Below, piece after piece: positions 1 to 8,203 of a stretch of DNA of 60,748 nt. The number at the start of each line of letters is the position of its first letter. Position 1 is the first letter of the stretch. Below the pieces are notes generated by a model. The model had not been told where the DNA came from, did no database searches, and was given only the letters and a program-made list of their open reading frames with translations. This DNA is from JAFGIG01 sp964397545. GTDB lineage: Bacteria > SDB-A. The stretch spans positions 1 to 60,748 of the forward strand of contig CAYNIW010000013.1 of assembly GCA_964397545.1 (NCBI GenBank). Reading direction: 5' to 3'. The translations under genes and the position numbers were made by a program.

Positions 1-14
1 ATTCGCGGTTAAAT
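1..14 (-). repeat. Dispersed repeat fragment at window edge
   Basis: The first 14 bases are an exact reverse complement of 59126-59139, which lies inside the degenerate tandem repeat near the other end of the window (core AACCGCGAAT). The window therefore begins inside a dispersed repeat family. This fits an assembly breakpoint, although a chance 14-base match cannot be fully excluded. Bases 15-43 hold nothing I can recognise. Confidence 0.55.
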
Positions 15-43
15 CTTCTTTATTCTTCGTAGGGTGTCTTAAC

Positions 44-799
44 TTAAAAAGGTCTTTTTGATTTTAATTGGACATGGACAGGTTTTATTGAAGAAGGTTT
101 GTCCCCGGACAATATTTTCGACGGATTTGTTTTGGCAAGGTCAAAAAAAACTTCCTCACCAAGCATTTTTTTCGCATGGCCTATCTCACGGGTAATTTTT
201 TCTCTGTCGGCGCCACAGGGACTGTGAGAATCCGTCGCCAGAAAATGGCATATTCCGGCCTCAAGTATGCTTTTGCTCTTTTTCTGGGCGTCTGGGCCGT
301 ATTTACCGGAGAGAGATCCTATGTTCACTTGAATAAATGAACCGTGGGAAACAAAGTTTTCGATTCTATCTAAATTTAGAGCGGGGTATCTGCAAGGATG
401 GGCGATTATCAAATTATATCCCTTGGTTTCTGCGCTGAACCTGAATTCCTCATAACCTCGGGGCATGCTCAAAAAACCGAATTCGACGAGCAGAAATTTA
501 GATCCTCCAAGACAAAGTCCGGAATGAAAACCGTCGTCAAAGACCGCGCCGCTATCAAAATATATTTCCGCTCCTGAAAATATTTCGATTTCGATGCCGC
601 GTTGGTTCAAGGTTTTTTGCGTTTTAGCTGCGGCTGATTTAACCGACTCTGAATCGAATTTAGGTCCCCAGCAGTGAGGAGTCGCTATGATTTTTTCAAA
701 TCCTGCTTCTTTAAGGTCTGAAGCCAGTTCGTAGGTCTCTTCCCATGTCGCCGGGCCGTCGTCTATGTTCGGAAGAAGATGGCAGTGGATATCAACCAA
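44..799 (-). CDS. CpsB/CapC/YwqE-type PHP-domain tyrosine phosphatase
   Basis: This 251-residue protein is a PHP-fold metal-dependent phosphoesterase. In the CpsB/YwqE family it removes phosphate from tyrosine kinases that control capsule or exopolysaccharide synthesis. The N-terminal motif DIHCHLLPNIDDG (residues 3-15) is the family signature and supplies the first metal ligands. Further ligands are seen in ATPHCWG, IAHPCR and TDSHS. Length is normal for the family. The start is TTG, which overlaps the end of the upstream amidohydrolase gene by 8 bases, so the two are translationally coupled. No partner tyrosine kinase or capsule polymerase lies in the window, so the substrate is inferred from family only. 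Confidence 0.82.
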   Translation of the reverse strand: MVDIHCHLLPNIDDGPATWEETYELASDLKEAGFEKIIATPHCWGPKFDSESVKSAAAKTQKTLNQRGIEIEIFSGAEIYFDSGAVFDDGFHSGLCLGGSKFLLVEFGFLSMPRGYEEFRFSAETKGYNLIIAHPCRYPALNLDRIENFVSHGSFIQVNIGSLSGKYGPDAQKKSKSILEAGICHFLATDSHSPCGADREKITREIGHAKKMLGEEVFFDLAKTNPSKILSGDKPSSIKPVHVQLKSKRPF

Positions 800-2273
800 A
801 GACCTTTTCTCCGTCCATAAATACTTTTTCTACGTGTAAATAGTCGAGGTTTGAGTTTTTAGGCGTATCGGACAGAAGGATAAAATCGGCTTTCATGCCT
901 TTTTTTAACTCTCCTCGGTCGGCATAGCCCAGGGATTGGGCAGAATCAATAGTATATTTAAGTATGGCGCTTTCAAGAGATATTTTCTGTGAATCAAAAG
1001 GAGCATTGACGGCCCCTGAAATACCCCATAAAGGTCCAGGGGGCATGGTGTCGCTTCCGAAACACAATCTGCAACCGGATTTTTCAATTTCAGCAAGGGG
1101 ATTGTTTCTGACGAGAAATTCATGGCTCACGCATTTTTCGTAGAGTTGACCTGAATTTGACCACAAACGTATGAAGTTGGGCTGCATACTCAGGGTTATT
1201 GAGCTTTCCGCGGCTCTTTTTATATGCCTTTTGCCGGGCAGTTCGAAATGCTCTATCCTGATGTTTTTTCTGTCCGGAGCGGGGAAGAGCTCGGCAATAT
1301 CGAGAGCTTGGGAAATAGCCCTGTCTCCGATTGCGTGAATCCACACTTTTTTGCCTTTGTCGAATGCTTTCCCAACGAATTGTAAAATTTCTTCGTCTTT
1401 CATGAGGAGCATTTCTGCGGAAGCTTCGGGTGAATCGAGCCAAGGGAAAGAAACAGCCGCGGTTCTGGCGCCTATTGATCCGTCCAGAAACAGTTTAAGA
1501 GCAAATACATTATTCAGTTCGTCCGCGCATTCAGGTTCGCACAACATCGAAAAATCCTTTTCCACAGCGGCGAAAGTGAACCTCATGGGAAGTTTTTCCG
1601 CATCCAGTATAAGTTTTCTCGCCTTGTTGGATGTTATCTCTCCGACGCAGGTGACTCCCATGGACAACATTTCTTTTACGGCATTTTGGAGAGAAGATAA
1701 AAACCTTTCTCTGTCAGGAGGAAAAATTTCATTTATTCTCAGAACCGGGATTTCTTTAAGGATTCCCGTGGAAAAATCTATCATTTCTTTTTTAAATCCG
1801 GGTAAAGCCGGTGCTTTTTCAGAGAGCGTCTTCAGAGCAGGAGTGTTTGCCACTGCGCAATGACCGCAAATTCTCCTCGCAATAATAGGTGTTTTATCAG
1901 AAATAAAATCCAGGTCTTTTTTCGTCATTTCTCCTGGAGTATTCCATGAGCTTTCATCGAAATCACAGGCTATTAAACATTTGGCGTCTTCATTTTCTCT
2001 CGCGAATGAAGAGATAATCCCAAGACATTCTTCTATGTTTTTGGATTCGCCGAGATAAGGGCCGGATCTAGAAAGCCCCCACTGAGAGAGATGAGCATGG
2101 CAGTCGGTAAAAGAAGGCAGAACCGCCTTGTCCTCTATGTCAATTTTATAAGTATCGGGAAGCTCGCGGCTTATCCGTGGCGACAATTCTATGATAGTCC
2201 CGTTTTGGACGAGTATGTCAGTTTTTCCGTAAGAAGGAAAAATCCGGCAATTCTTGAAAAGTACTTCTTTCAT
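792..2273 (-). CDS. YtcJ-like metal-dependent amidohydrolase (amidohydrolase 3 family)
   Basis: This 493-residue TIM-barrel amidohydrolase resembles YtcJ. The HxH metal motif is in FTDCHAHLS near residue 60. Later metal and catalytic positions appear as WIHAIGDRA, RIEHFE and CFGSDTMPPGP, and the chain ends in the usual small beta domain (KADFILLSD). Members hydrolyse amide or imide bonds of small molecules, but the substrate cannot be read from sequence. No signal peptide is visible, so it is probably cytoplasmic. The ATG is preceded by GGAGAAAA and overlaps the stop of the upstream HEAT-repeat gene by 4 bases. It is third in a four-gene operon. Confidence 0.85.
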   Translation of the reverse strand: MKEVLFKNCRIFPSYGKTDILVQNGTIIELSPRISRELPDTYKIDIEDKAVLPSFTDCHAHLSQWGLSRSGPYLGESKNIEECLGIISSFARENEDAKCLIACDFDESSWNTPGEMTKKDLDFISDKTPIIARRICGHCAVANTPALKTLSEKAPALPGFKKEMIDFSTGILKEIPVLRINEIFPPDRERFLSSLQNAVKEMLSMGVTCVGEITSNKARKLILDAEKLPMRFTFAAVEKDFSMLCEPECADELNNVFALKLFLDGSIGARTAAVSFPWLDSPEASAEMLLMKDEEILQFVGKAFDKGKKVWIHAIGDRAISQALDIAELFPAPDRKNIRIEHFELPGKRHIKRAAESSITLSMQPNFIRLWSNSGQLYEKCVSHEFLVRNNPLAEIEKSGCRLCFGSDTMPPGPLWGISGAVNAPFDSQKISLESAILKYTIDSAQSLGYADRGELKKGMKADFILLSDTPKNSNLDYLHVEKVFMDGEKVFG

Positions 2274-3130
2274 TTTTCTCCTTCCGGAATGACGGCTTGA
2301 AAAATTTCAGTCCTGTCAAATTCGAGAGAGTCGGCTCTCGATGGTGAGTAAAAGAGGACGTTGATTAACATTGCCTTTTTGGCGTCATCGTCTGCTTCTC
2401 TAAAAAATTTTTTTAACACGGAACATGAACCGGGATGAGAAGATCTGATAAAGAAAAGAATTTTTCCAGGGCAGGGAAAAGAATCCATTTTTCCTAAAAG
2501 AATCTCAAAGGAGGATGAATCTTCTTTTAAAAGGACATCCACTGCTTTTTCGCGGATGAAGAGATTTGAATCATCCAAAAGGAAACTGACGTCTTCTAAG
2601 AGTTCAGGAGGCAATTTTTGAATTTTCTCGAGAGATACAAGCGCGTTAAGCCTAACTGAAGGAATAGTGTCAAATATAAGGATTCCCAGTTCCCGGAGAT
2701 AGAGGCCGCCTGAATCTGTCCCTAATATTCTCGCCGTATTAGCCCTCACTCTCCAGCTTGTGTCCCGCGCCAGATCCGAAGCTCGGGAGAGAAGAATGGA
2801 GTCATTCAATTCCCCGGTTATATAAACCGCGGAAGATCTGAGATCTTCGTCGGGAGAATCCATCAGGCCCAAAACAGCAGTTCTGGCTTCATCCTTCATC
2901 AATTTGAATATTTCCACGATAGTCAAAAACTCTCTCGCAGAAGCGTCTTTGATTTTACCCTTGAGAAATTCCACTGCGGATCCGTCCGTAAAACGTGAAA
3001 GAGATTCTCTGGCAGGGGCGTTAAGTTCGAGCATGTCGAATCTGCCGACTGATGCTCTCACAAACAGACTGTCGAGAGCGCTGAGTTGAACTGAAGACAA
3101 GTGAATAAAAAGGATAAAGAAAAAATGCAC
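2270..3130 (-). CDS. Secreted HEAT-repeat protein
   Basis: This 286-residue protein has a short hydrophobic N-terminus (HFFFILFIHLSSVQLSAL), probably a signal peptide. Alpha-helical HEAT-like repeats follow, with phrases such as LRSSAVYITGELND, WRVRANTARILG and SVRLNALVSLEKIQ spaced about 30 residues apart. HEAT solenoids bind other proteins and no catalytic motif is visible. The start is GTG, one base after the TAG of the GNDxY-repeat gene upstream. The tight spacing suggests the two exported proteins are made together and may interact, which is an inference. Function unknown. Confidence 0.72.
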   Translation of the reverse strand: MHFFFILFIHLSSVQLSALDSLFVRASVGRFDMLELNAPARESLSRFTDGSAVEFLKGKIKDASAREFLTIVEIFKLMKDEARTAVLGLMDSPDEDLRSSAVYITGELNDSILLSRASDLARDTSWRVRANTARILGTDSGGLYLRELGILIFDTIPSVRLNALVSLEKIQKLPPELLEDVSFLLDDSNLFIREKAVDVLLKEDSSSFEILLGKMDSFPCPGKILFFIRSSHPGSCSVLKKFFREADDDAKKAMLINVLFYSPSRADSLEFDRTEIFQAVIPEGEK

Positions 3131-3131
3131 G

Positions 3132-4931
3132 CTAAAAACCGTCCTCTAAATCGAGAAAGAGCCCCATATCTTTTCTGAGAATAGCCGCAGAATCCCTGCC
3201 TATTCCAACGTATGTATCATTTCCCCTGATGTCGAGAAAAAGACCGGTGCCCCTGTATCCTCTTCTCGTATCAGACCATCCTCTCGAGTTCTCCGGAATC
3301 TTGACGGCGTATAAATCATCGCCGGCGGATTCGATGAAAAAGCTCCATGAATTGGCGTTTCCGGCTCCCTGGCAGAGCCCTTCTCCGGTATAGATATCGC
3401 TCCCTCCCTCGTCTATGAGCAATCCGGTTGATAAATCATGCCCGCATCCCTGAGAAACGGATTTGCTCACGTAAATGTCGTCTCCGTCTCCGTCCATAAT
3501 AACACCGACAGCAAGGTGGACTCCAGAGCCCTGAACATATTGAGAAGCAGTATAAATGTCGTTTCCTGAAGCGTCGTAAAGACAGCCGACGGCATACCAA
3601 TAGGCACAGCCCTGAGAGAACACGTCCGAGTCGTATGAATCGTTTCCCTCTCCGTCAATGAGAACGCCTATACCTCCCGGCAGGTCAGGTCTGAGACCTA
3701 TTGAAAATCCCTGACCGAAAGAAAGATACCTCTGGCTGAATCTAAGTTTATCGAGATATATACCCTTGCATACGTAATTGTCGTTGCCTGAAAGGTCAGC
3801 GAGAAAACCTACACCCGAGAAACCGGAACAGCCCTGCGAGTAAGCTTTTGAAAGATACCTGTCATTGCCTGATCTATCCAGAAGAAGAGCCTCTCCGCAG
3901 GCGGATGCGCCGCAGCAGCCTACGTCGCCGATATATACATCGTCGCCGGAAACATCTTCGAGAAATGATATTCCGAAAATCGAAGACCCTAGCGAAGCGT
4001 ATGAACCCATGTATAAATCATTGCCCGAACTGTCTATAATAATTGATACGCCGCCGAAAGTTCCCGCGACTGAAAAATCCGATTCGGCGTAATAGGCGTC
4101 GTTTCCGCCGCAGTCTATTATCATCGTCACGGAGAAAAGGTTTGTGCCCAGGCGATACTCGTCGTCTCCTCCGAGGTCTAAAATTATTCCTCTGTCGAGA
4201 TTGTAGGTGTTTCGTGAATATCCTCCGATTATTATCGGGCCGGCTCCGGTATCTTTCCATTTAGTTATTTCGCCTGCAGCGTAAGGGCAGACTGAACTTT
4301 CAGGTTCAAAACATGTCAAATCTTTTATTTCGAGAAGTTCAAAAACCGCTGTTAAATGGGAATTCAGACTTACCCCTAAGGCATATTCAGTGAGGGCAGA
4401 GCAGAAAGAAGAATAATCGAGAGAATACAGGTATTCTTCATAAGGGTCGAGGTCGAGGAGAGAAGATTCATCCCTTAAAAGACCCGACGCGAGAGAAAAA
4501 AGAGTATCGCCGTTTTTACCGAAAGATTCCGCTATAAGCGAGCTGTTTTTTACAAGAACTTCTTCAGGAGAAAGACTTGAGGTCACCGGTTCTGAAAAAG
4601 AAGCGTCAAAATATTCTGAAAGTCGGCAGAGAGAGAGAATCAAATGGGCTTTTTGGAGGTTCTCTGTCTCAGAAAGTTTTTGCTTTAAGAATTCAGGTAA
4701 TTCCAAAGGGCTTCTCATAAAATACCTGACGGTGTTCGACAGCAATGGAATCGGTTCGGTAACAAAAAAACCTACTTCCTGTTCTTCTGTTCTGAGAATC
4801 TTAAGAGCCTGGGAAAGAAACTTTTTGTAATATCCGCTCCCGGGATGCTGGTATTCCGAAGCTGGAATTTCCTGGGCAGAGATTTTAAGAACCATTGCCA
4901 GAAAAAAAAATGTACAGATAATTTGTCTCAT
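3132..4931 (-). CDS. Secreted protein with 12 xG[ND]DxY repeats
   Basis: This 599-residue protein has a signal peptide (residues 1-19, ending KISA), a helical region to about residue 230, then a long repeat region. I count twelve copies of a motif of the form GGDDEY, SGNDLY or DGDDIY, each followed by a glycine-rich stretch (often SQGxG) and a hydrophobic strand (GVGFLADLSG and similar). Spacing is about 28-50 residues. The regular Asp/Asn-Gly pattern suggests a beta-solenoid or stacked turns that may bind calcium, but the spacing is far longer than the nine-residue RTX repeat. I do not recognise a named family. It is first in the operon, and a plus-strand promoter for the divergent protease lies just upstream. 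Confidence 0.75.
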   Translation of the reverse strand: MRQIICTFFFLAMVLKISAQEIPASEYQHPGSGYYKKFLSQALKILRTEEQEVGFFVTEPIPLLSNTVRYFMRSPLELPEFLKQKLSETENLQKAHLILSLCRLSEYFDASFSEPVTSSLSPEEVLVKNSSLIAESFGKNGDTLFSLASGLLRDESSLLDLDPYEEYLYSLDYSSFCSALTEYALGVSLNSHLTAVFELLEIKDLTCFEPESSVCPYAAGEITKWKDTGAGPIIIGGYSRNTYNLDRGIILDLGGDDEYRLGTNLFSVTMIIDCGGNDAYYAESDFSVAGTFGGVSIIIDSSGNDLYMGSYASLGSSIFGISFLEDVSGDDVYIGDVGCCGASACGEALLLDRSGNDRYLSKAYSQGCSGFSGVGFLADLSGNDNYVCKGIYLDKLRFSQRYLSFGQGFSIGLRPDLPGGIGVLIDGEGNDSYDSDVFSQGCAYWYAVGCLYDASGNDIYTASQYVQGSGVHLAVGVIMDGDGDDIYVSKSVSQGCGHDLSTGLLIDEGGSDIYTGEGLCQGAGNANSWSFFIESAGDDLYAVKIPENSRGWSDTRRGYRGTGLFLDIRGNDTYVGIGRDSAAILRKDMGLFLDLEDGF

Positions 4932-4951
4932 TTTTACATATCTGATATAAT
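4923..4951 (+). promoter_or_regulatory. Promoter for the subtilisin gene
   Basis: TTGTCT at 4923-4928 and TATAAT at 4946-4951 are separated by 17 bases. The predicted transcript start is near 4958, giving a leader of about 50 bases. The -35 box overlaps the first codons of the divergent minus-strand gene. Confidence 0.6.
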
Positions 4952-4997
4952 GGGAAATCTTATTTTATTTTTGCCAATCTATCAAGGAGATAAAAAA

Positions 4998-5003
4998 AGG
5001 AGG
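4998..5003 (+). promoter_or_regulatory. Shine-Dalgarno deciding a TTG start
   Basis: A perfect AGGAGG lies 4 bases before TTG at 5008-5010. The signal peptide begins at this TTG and no ATG is available close by, so TTG is chosen as start. Confidence 0.7.
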
Positions 5004-5007
5004 TCTT

Positions 5008-7377
5008 TTGAAACTCAGGCATTTGACATTCGCGGTTATATTTATTTTAACCGCCAGCAACGTTTTTGCTGACGTCGTTCACAAACCCGGCGAAGTGATA
5101 GTAAAGTTCAGAAACAGCATGAGAGACGGACTCGATTTTGAAGCTGACGGAGGAATCCTCTCTTCAAATATTCCTTCTCTGAACTCGATCTTCAAGGAAT
5201 ACAGTATTATTGGCTTCAGACAAGTGGTTAAAAATTACGATTATGAAAGAAACGTAGATTACGGATTAGATATGATATACGTATTCATATCGGAAGAAGA
5301 TCAAAAAGCCGTGTCAAGCATGGAAGCTTTTTCAAGGCATCCGCTTGTCGATTACTGTGAACTGAACGCACAGATGGAGAGAACCGGATTTATATCCGCA
5401 TCCCCATGGGACCCGTTTTTGACTCCCAACGATCCGTATTATTCAAGTCAGTGGTTTTTGCCTAACATTCAAGCGCCGCAGGCTTGGGATATTCAGACAG
5501 GTAATCATACAAAAATCGCCGCTATTGTAGACGACGGATGCGAGATGGGGCACACAGACCTGGCCGGGAACTACATCACAGGTTATGATTACGTAAGCAA
5601 CGATCCCAACCCGACCCCTCCCAACGCGTCAGACAACCACGGGACGCATTGCTCGGGACTCGCCGCGGCCGTATCGAACAACTCGACAGGGATTGCCTCC
5701 ATAGGTTATGGCATTGGCTTGATTGGAGTGAGGACCGCTCTTTACGTTGATCAACTCGTCAACGGTATAAATTTCTCAGCTCAAAACGGCGCGTCTGCCA
5801 TATCAATGAGCTGGGGATCCAACTCTTCATTTGCTTCGATAGCCAACGCTATCAACGACGCATACAACAACTACGACGTCGTCTGTCTCGCCGCCGCCGG
5901 AAATTACAGCTCGAACACCCAGTTCTATCCTGCGGCTGGCGCAAACACAGTAGCCGTAGCGGCAACGAATTCCAGCAATCAAAAAGCGAATTTCTCAAAT
6001 TACGGCACATGGATTGACATTTCCGCGCCGGGAGTCAATATGTATTCGACTGTTCCTTTCGGAACCTACGGATACATGGACGGAACTTCTATGGCATGTC
6101 CCCTTACAGCAGGTCTTGTCACTCTGATGAGATGTCAGTTCACGGGGGAGAACAACGCTCAGATAATACAGAGACTTTATGATGCCGCGGATGCAATGAC
6201 CGGTTGTTCCTACTACAACAACGGATGGATGGGTGCCGGTAAAATCAACGCCTATAACTCTCTTCAGGGTGCTTCAAATGACACCAATATAACCGTCACC
6301 GCTCCCAACGGCGGCGAAAGTTGGTATATTGGGACTGCTCATAACATAACGTGGACAGACAACAACGTAGATAATTTCGATATTCACTACAGCACAAACA
6401 ACGGTTCGGCTTGGATCTCCGTAGCCACCAACATCACGGGCAATTCAAGGTCTTGGACTATTCCCAACACTCCGAGCACGCAATGCCTCGTAAGAGTCAG
6501 AGATCATAACCACACATCTATCAGCGACGTCAGCGACGCTGTTTTCACTATAACCACAGAGCCGGTTTCTCAGTGCGATACGCTGACTTACTGGAACTGG
6601 GGAACTGTCGGGACAAGTTTCAATTACGGCGATCCGCCTGAATGGATGGGAATGGGAGTCCGTTTCACCCCAACTGAACTCTCTCCTCACGCCGGAAGGT
6701 ATATCGAAAAGATAATTTTCATGCTGTCAGAAGGGACCAATCCTGCAAACGACGCGAGAATCTATGTTTTCGGAAACGGCACTTCCACTGCGCCGGGAGA
6801 CACTTTGCTCAATACGCCTTTCACAGTCACCGGCAGTGAACAGTGGTATGAAATCACGCTCGGCGCGAATCACGTCCCTGTAAACGCTTCTGGAGACATG
6901 TGGGTGCTAGTCGGCTTCACATACGCGAATTCATCGTCTTATCCATTTCCCGCCAACGAAGGGTCCTTCGTATCCAACAAGAGTGAATGGGCATGGACAG
7001 CGACTGGCGGATGGGAAAAACTCAGCGCATACGCCTTCAATTACGGCTGGACGGTAGGCGCGGTTATCTGCACGCAAAACGGCGTCGAAGAAATAATTTT
7101 CCCGGGGTTGAAGCCGGAACTTTCGATGTCGGCCGGTTATGACACAAATGCCGGGACTCTGAGAATAGATTATTTCCTGCCTTCTTCCGGCTTGGTTTCT
7201 TTGAAAGCTTTTGACGTGACCGGAAGAGTTGTCCAGACTCCATTTGAAGGCAGACAGTCCGCTGGATCTCACTCTTTGAGCGTATCCGCGGATGAGCTTC
7301 CGGGAGCCGGCAATTATTTCTACGTATTGACAACAGATCACGGAAGAGTTTATTCTAAGGTCTTTATTTTAGACTGA
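5008..7377 (+). CDS. Secreted subtilisin-like (S8) serine protease with sorting tail
   Basis: This 789-residue exported protease has a signal peptide (residues 1-21, ending VFA), an inhibitor-I9-like propeptide (about 25-125) and an S8 catalytic domain (about 145-415). Its triad is Asp175 (IVDDGCE), His211 (DNHGTHCSG) and Ser361 (GTSMACP), with Asn299 (AAAGN) as the oxyanion residue. A Ser/Thr-rich region with an Ig-like segment beginning NGGESW follows. The chain ends in a FlgD-like beta domain (LKAFDVTGRVV ... GNYFYVLTTD) that resembles a type IX secretion sorting domain. It is probably surface-attached or released and digests protein outside the cell. It starts at TTG behind a strong SD and is monocistronic, followed by a tRNA gene. 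Confidence 0.93.
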   Translation: MKLRHLTFAVIFILTASNVFADVVHKPGEVIVKFRNSMRDGLDFEADGGILSSNIPSLNSIFKEYSIIGFRQVVKNYDYERNVDYGLDMIYVFISEEDQKAVSSMEAFSRHPLVDYCELNAQMERTGFISASPWDPFLTPNDPYYSSQWFLPNIQAPQAWDIQTGNHTKIAAIVDDGCEMGHTDLAGNYITGYDYVSNDPNPTPPNASDNHGTHCSGLAAAVSNNSTGIASIGYGIGLIGVRTALYVDQLVNGINFSAQNGASAISMSWGSNSSFASIANAINDAYNNYDVVCLAAAGNYSSNTQFYPAAGANTVAVAATNSSNQKANFSNYGTWIDISAPGVNMYSTVPFGTYGYMDGTSMACPLTAGLVTLMRCQFTGENNAQIIQRLYDAADAMTGCSYYNNGWMGAGKINAYNSLQGASNDTNITVTAPNGGESWYIGTAHNITWTDNNVDNFDIHYSTNNGSAWISVATNITGNSRSWTIPNTPSTQCLVRVRDHNHTSISDVSDAVFTITTEPVSQCDTLTYWNWGTVGTSFNYGDPPEWMGMGVRFTPTELSPHAGRYIEKIIFMLSEGTNPANDARIYVFGNGTSTAPGDTLLNTPFTVTGSEQWYEITLGANHVPVNASGDMWVLVGFTYANSSSYPFPANEGSFVSNKSEWAWTATGGWEKLSAYAFNYGWTVGAVICTQNGVEEIIFPGLKPELSMSAGYDTNAGTLRIDYFLPSSGLVSLKAFDVTGRVVQTPFEGRQSAGSHSLSVSADELPGAGNYFYVLTTDHGRVYSKVFILD

Positions 7378-7390
7378 AAACAGGACTCAT

Positions 7391-7464
7391 CGGGGCGTAG
7401 CGCAGCCCGGTAGCGCGCTTGGTTCGGGACCAAGAAGCCGGAGGTTCAAATCCTCTCGCCCCGA
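7391..7464 (+). tRNA. tRNA-Pro (anticodon CGG)
   Basis: A full cloverleaf is visible. The 7-bp acceptor pairs CGGGGCG (7391-7397) with CGCCCCG (7457-7463). The anticodon stem CTTGG/CCAAG encloses the loop TTCGGGA, giving anticodon CGG. The T arm is GGAGG/CCTCT around TTCAAAT. The discriminator is A at 7464. CCA is not encoded (TAT follows), so it must be added after transcription. Confidence 0.95.
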
Positions 7465-7546
7465 TATACTATTTCTGCGTTTAAGGAAAATTTTCCGGGA
7501 TAATTATTTGATCTTTGTCCATTATTCTTTAATCTACATTATAATC

Positions 7547-7576
7547 TTGCTTTAGGTTATAAAAACTTTTTATAAT
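7547..7576 (+). promoter_or_regulatory. Promoter immediately upstream of a GTG start
   Basis: TTGCTT (7547-7552) and a consensus TATAAT (7571-7576) have an 18-base spacer. Only five bases separate the -10 box from GTG at 7582, so transcription should start at or within a base or two of the start codon. Confidence 0.6.
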
Positions 7577-7581
7577 ACCTC

Positions 7582-8145
7582 GTGAATCTTTTTTCTAAAC
7601 CGGATTTTTTTAAAAAAAAATACCCCGGTTACGACTGGGGCGAGAGAATACCTTTTCGGTATAAATTGGATCTCGGATACACGAAGCTCTCGGGAGTTGG
7701 GTTATACGATAATTGGCTCTCGCTGAAAAAATTCGGCATGCCGGAAAATGCTTCAAACGCCAGATCCATGAAATTCAGTTATTATTCATCGGGTTTTGAA
7801 TTCGATGTGGAAAACGAAGAGATAACCGATATTTTTGTCACTTGGAAAGACATTTACAATCCTTTTTCGCCTTTTTCCGGAGAAACACTTATCAAGGGCA
7901 AACCCATGGGCATAGGCCCGAAAACTAAAGAAGACGATTTTATAAATATTTTTCCCGATGTCTACTGGCGGGACGAAGACGATGATGAAATAATCCTATT
8001 TTACGAATTCAAAGATTTTGAATGGCAGGTGGAATTCGACAAGAACAGAGAGATAAAAGCTTTCATAGCGGGAGGAAAACCGACTTTATTGTCGGATCCT
8101 GAAGTAAGGAAAATGTATAAAATCACAAAGGATTTTCCATTTTGA
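7582..8145 (+). CDS. Hypothetical cytoplasmic protein, 187 residues
   Basis: I do not recognise this family. The 187-residue product has no signal peptide or membrane segment and is rich in aromatic and charged residues. Short beta-prone phrases recur, such as GFEFDVENEEITDIFVTW and FEWQVEFDKNREIKAFIAGG, which look like two related strand-turn-strand units. Both contain 'F-x-V-E-(F/N)' followed by an acidic stretch, so a small internally repeated beta fold is possible. The proposed GTG start has no Shine-Dalgarno, but a consensus -10 box ends 5 bases before it. It sits alone between tRNA-Pro and the permease gene. Confidence 0.6.
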   Translation: MNLFSKPDFFKKKYPGYDWGERIPFRYKLDLGYTKLSGVGLYDNWLSLKKFGMPENASNARSMKFSYYSSGFEFDVENEEITDIFVTWKDIYNPFSPFSGETLIKGKPMGIGPKTKEDDFINIFPDVYWRDEDDDEIILFYEFKDFEWQVEFDKNREIKAFIAGGKPTLLSDPEVRKMYKITKDFPF

Positions 8146-8203
8146 TTTTTCAACGTAATCCGTATATCTCGCCCTGTAAAGTCAGTATTTTTATACGAAT
8201 GAA

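Noticed and set aside
4018..4264. Arginine-rich frames on both strands opposite the GNDxY repeats
   Set aside because: They are antisense or frame-shifted shadows of the repetitive gene, with no start signals.
3132..4931. RTX calcium-repeat protein
   Set aside because: Motifs recur at about 28-50 residues, not nine, and there is no type I secretion signal or transporter.
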